Positions 43,073 through 45,065 of a stretch of DNA of 45,065 nt are shown piece after piece. Within the stretch, counting starts at the first letter, position 1. Each line of letters begins with the position of its first letter. The stretch lies in contig JABGQA010000131.1 in NCBI GenBank assembly GCA_018644665.1, positions 1 to 45,065 of the forward strand. Reading direction: 5' to 3'. This DNA is from Candidatus Poribacteria bacterium. GTDB lineage: Bacteria > Poribacteria > WGA-4E > GCA-2687025. The position numbers were made by a program, and so were the translations under genes. A model generated the notes under the pieces. It was not told the DNA's origin. It was given only the letters and a program-made list of their open reading frames with translations, and made no database searches.

Positions 43073-43536
43073 CGCCGCGTGACGGCGAGCCCGACACGTC
43101 CACCGAAGCAAGTCCCGAGTACGCCTGGCGAACGCATCTCGCCGGGCGACGACCCGCCCGATCCATCCTCGCCGCCGCGGCTTTCATCGCTCTCTGCGGA
43201 GCCGTCGGCGTCCTCTACGACTCGTTCGTGTTCGCGGCGTTAGGCAGCGCCATCCTCTTTGGCAGCACATCCGTCTACTGGTTGCCTCGCGAATACCGCG
43301 TCCACGCGGATCGCGTCGAGGTAGTCGTGTTCGGGCGCGCCTTCGCGCGGCCGTGGTCGCAATTCGTCGCCTGCTTCCGCGACTCGGACGCCATTTTCCT
43401 GAGCCCAACTGGGTCGTCAACCGGCCTCGCGCGGTTCCGCGGCCTCACCGTCTTCCTGCCGGCCGACGCGGATGACGTGGCCGCGGCGATAGAGCATCAT
43501 GTCAGCGGAGGACGGGTCGAGGACGGCGGAGCATGA
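43069..43536 (+). CDS. Hypothetical membrane protein
   Basis: A 155-residue protein with two adjacent helices (SILAAAAFIALCGAVGVLY and FVFAALGSAILFG) and a C-terminal domain of beta strands (REYRVHADRVEVVVFGRAF, RGLTVFLPADADDVAAAIEHHV) that looks like a bacterial PH-like domain. Start ATG overlaps the secG stop by four bases, so translation is coupled. Function unknown. Confidence 0.7.
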   Translation: MTPRDGEPDTSTEASPEYAWRTHLAGRRPARSILAAAAFIALCGAVGVLYDSFVFAALGSAILFGSTSVYWLPREYRVHADRVEVVVFGRAFARPWSQFVACFRDSDAIFLSPTGSSTGLARFRGLTVFLPADADDVAAAIEHHVSGGRVEDGGA

Positions 43537-43539
43537 CCC

Positions 43540-43932
43540 ATGCGTGAGATGGTGCCGGTAGTGGCGGAGGACGTGCCTGAGGAGGAGGCCGAGGCGCTCC
43601 TGGAGAAGCTCGCGGACGGCATCGTGCGGCGGCAGCTGGCGATCCCCGCCGTGCTGCTGCTGGAGACGTGCAAGCCCCTCAATTTCGTCGGCAGCCAGGC
43701 CATGATCGCGCTACATCCCTTCGTCGCGGCGTTCGTCAAGGGCGACGACTACCGCAAGGTGGCGTTGCTGATGGAGGAGGACGCGAACGTCGAGGAGTTG
43801 CTGCAGCGCGTCGAGCGCAAGGAAGCGGCCGTGAAGGCTGCGGAGAAGCGGGAACGGAGCGGCGACGGTACGTTCGCACGAGCGTGGGCGCGAGTGCGCG
43901 GCGGCAAGTCGCGGGGGGACAGCGGTGAGTGA
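43540..43932 (+). CDS. Conserved-looking hypothetical protein
   Basis: A 130-residue soluble protein with an acidic helical N terminus (PEEEAEALLEKLADGIVRR), a hydrophobic core AIPAVLLLETCKPLNFVGSQ followed by ALHPFVAAFVKGDDYRKVA, and a basic helical end. The LETCKPLNF-G-Q stretch looks conserved, possibly a binding loop. It starts three bases after the previous gene and overlaps the next by eight, so it belongs to the same transcript and may assist the GlmL-like protein. Function unknown. Confidence 0.65.
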   Translation: MREMVPVVAEDVPEEEAEALLEKLADGIVRRQLAIPAVLLLETCKPLNFVGSQAMIALHPFVAAFVKGDDYRKVALLMEEDANVEELLQRVERKEAAVKAAEKRERSGDGTFARAWARVRGGKSRGDSGE

Positions 43933-45065
43933 CATGCGATCCATTCTCGCGACCGACTGCGGCAGCACGACCACCAAAGCAATCCTGATCGAACACGACG
44001 GCGAGGAGTTCCGCCTCAAGGTGCGCGGAGAGTCGCCGACGACCGTCGAGGCGCCCGTAGAGGACGTCACCGTCGGCGCGCGCAACGCCATCACCGAGGT
44101 CGAGGAACTCGCGGGGCGGCCGCTGATCCGCGACGGCCAGATCATCAAGCCGATGTCGGACACTGAGGGCGTCGACGCCTACATCTCGACCAGCAGCGCC
44201 GGCGGCGGGCTGCAGATGATGGTCGCGGGCGTCGTTCGCAACATGACCGCCGAGAGCGCGGAACGCGCCGCGTTGGGCGCCGGCGCCATCGTGATGGATG
44301 TCGTCGCTGCGAACGACCACCGCCTACCGCACGAGAAGATCGAACAGATTCGCCGGCTGCGCCCAGATATGATCCTGCTCTCGGGCGGGATCGATGGCGG
44401 TACCACGACGCACGTGGCGGAACTCGCCGAGATCGTCGCAGCCGCGAACCCGAGCCCGCGCCTGGGCGTCTCGTATGAACTGCCGGTGGTCTTCGCCGGG
44501 AATGTCGACGCTCAGGACGTCGTCCGGGAGCGGCTGGACGGGAAGATGTCGCTCGAAATCGTCGACAACCTGCGGCCGACGATGGAGCGCGAGAACCTGA
44601 TGCCGGCGCGCCTGAAGATCCAGGATCAGTTCCTGGAGCACGTCATGGCGCACGCGCCGGGTTACCGCACGCTGATGGACTGGACCGACGCGCCAATCAT
44701 GCCGCCCCCCGGCGCCGTCGGCTACATGATGCAGACCATCGCCGAGGACCGAGGGATCGAAATCCTCGGCGTGGACATCGGCGGCGCGACGACAGACGTG
44801 TTCTCAGTATTCCAGGGCGTGTTCAACCGCACGGTCAGCGCAAACCTCGGCATGAGCTACTCCGTGTCCAACGTGCTCGCGGAGACGGGCATCGAGAACG
44901 TCCTGCGATGGGCGCCTTTCGACGTAGACGAGCGTGACCTGCGCAACCGCATCAAGAACAAGATGATCCGCCCCACGACCATCCCGCAGACGCTGCGTGA
45001 ACTGGTCATCGAACAGGCGATCGCGCGGGAGGCGCTTCGGCTGGCGCTAGAGCAGCACAAGCGGC
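43925..45065 (+). CDS. GlmL/MutL-family actin-fold ATPase (partial)
   Basis: At least 380 residues, cut by the window end. The family (glutamate mutase associated MutL/GlmL) belongs to the actin/Hsp70 fold and is thought to protect or reactivate adenosylcobalamin mutases. The phosphate 1 loop is ATDCGSTTTKAIL, the phosphate 2 loop GVDIGGATTDVFS, and LLSGGIDGGTTTH and VYISTSSAGGGLQM-like patches are typical. A GTG at 43925 with a G-rich ribosome site six bases before is preferred over the ATG at 43934. It overlaps the preceding gene by eight bases. No mutase gene is in view. Confidence 0.85.
   Translation, partial: MSDMRSILATDCGSTTTKAILIEHDGEEFRLKVRGESPTTVEAPVEDVTVGARNAITEVEELAGRPLIRDGQIIKPMSDTEGVDAYISTSSAGGGLQMMVAGVVRNMTAESAERAALGAGAIVMDVVAANDHRLPHEKIEQIRRLRPDMILLSGGIDGGTTTHVAELAEIVAAANPSPRLGVSYELPVVFAGNVDAQDVVRERLDGKMSLEIVDNLRPTMERENLMPARLKIQDQFLEHVMAHAPGYRTLMDWTDAPIMPPPGAVGYMMQTIAEDRGIEILGVDIGGATTDVFSVFQGVFNRTVSANLGMSYSVSNVLAETGIENVLRWAPFDVDERDLRNRIKNKMIRPTTIPQTLRELVIEQAIAREALRLALEQHKR

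Noticed and set aside
41429..43111. 560-residue minus-strand frame
   Set aside because: Antisense to pgk, tpiA and secG, all certain genes.

Overview
The window is high-GC bacterial chromosomal DNA, probably from an uncultivated environmental lineage. A stock of GH2 galactosidase, TIM-barrel sugar isomerases, Gfo/Idh/MocA oxidoreductases, a ThuA-like protein, a DUF993 protein and a GlmL/MutL-family protein is reminiscent of Poribacteria or similar sugar-degrading heterotrophs. That assignment is inference from gene content only; no rRNA or phylogenetic marker was tested.

Left block (1-6.9 kb): a small hypothetical gene, tRNA-Glu(CTC), a minus-strand sugar cluster (GH2 beta-galactosidase, TIM-barrel isomerase, ROK kinase) and a divergent acetamidase/formamidase, ending at an intact tRNA-Arg(TCT).

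Accessory block (6.9-28.5 kb): loosely packed with broken and duplicated genes. From tRNA-Arg to a degenerate copy of its 3' part (17658-17705) it holds a small membrane protein, a frameshifted PaiB-like gene, a P-loop NTPase next to a CYTH-domain protein, a serine hydrolase, a WD40 pseudogene, an exported PQQ-type beta-propeller, and an exported thioredoxin-like protein with an in-frame UGA followed by a bacterial-SECIS-like hairpin (candidate selenoprotein). Just beyond the tRNA remnant come a TPR protein and a second PaiB gene that shares a 449-bp block, identical by eye, with the first. Next is a four-copy tandem array of a small four-helix membrane protein; the fourth copy is frameshifted in a GC-dinucleotide run. 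Then come an envelope repeat protein, a lipoprotein, an orphan primase-like protein of mobile-element type and palindromic dispersed repeats.

Right block (28.6-45.1 kb): a compact minus-strand group (DUF993, sugar isomerase, PTS enzyme I, BtrH-like protein, ABC exporter) diverges from a plus-strand series (membrane-FHA protein, Gfo/Idh, ThuA-like, Gfo/Idh). A glycolytic operon gap-pgk-tpiA-secG follows, then two small genes and a GlmL/MutL-like ATPase cut by the window end. The right and left blocks look like housekeeping and sugar-use DNA; the middle looks like an ageing genomic island zone.
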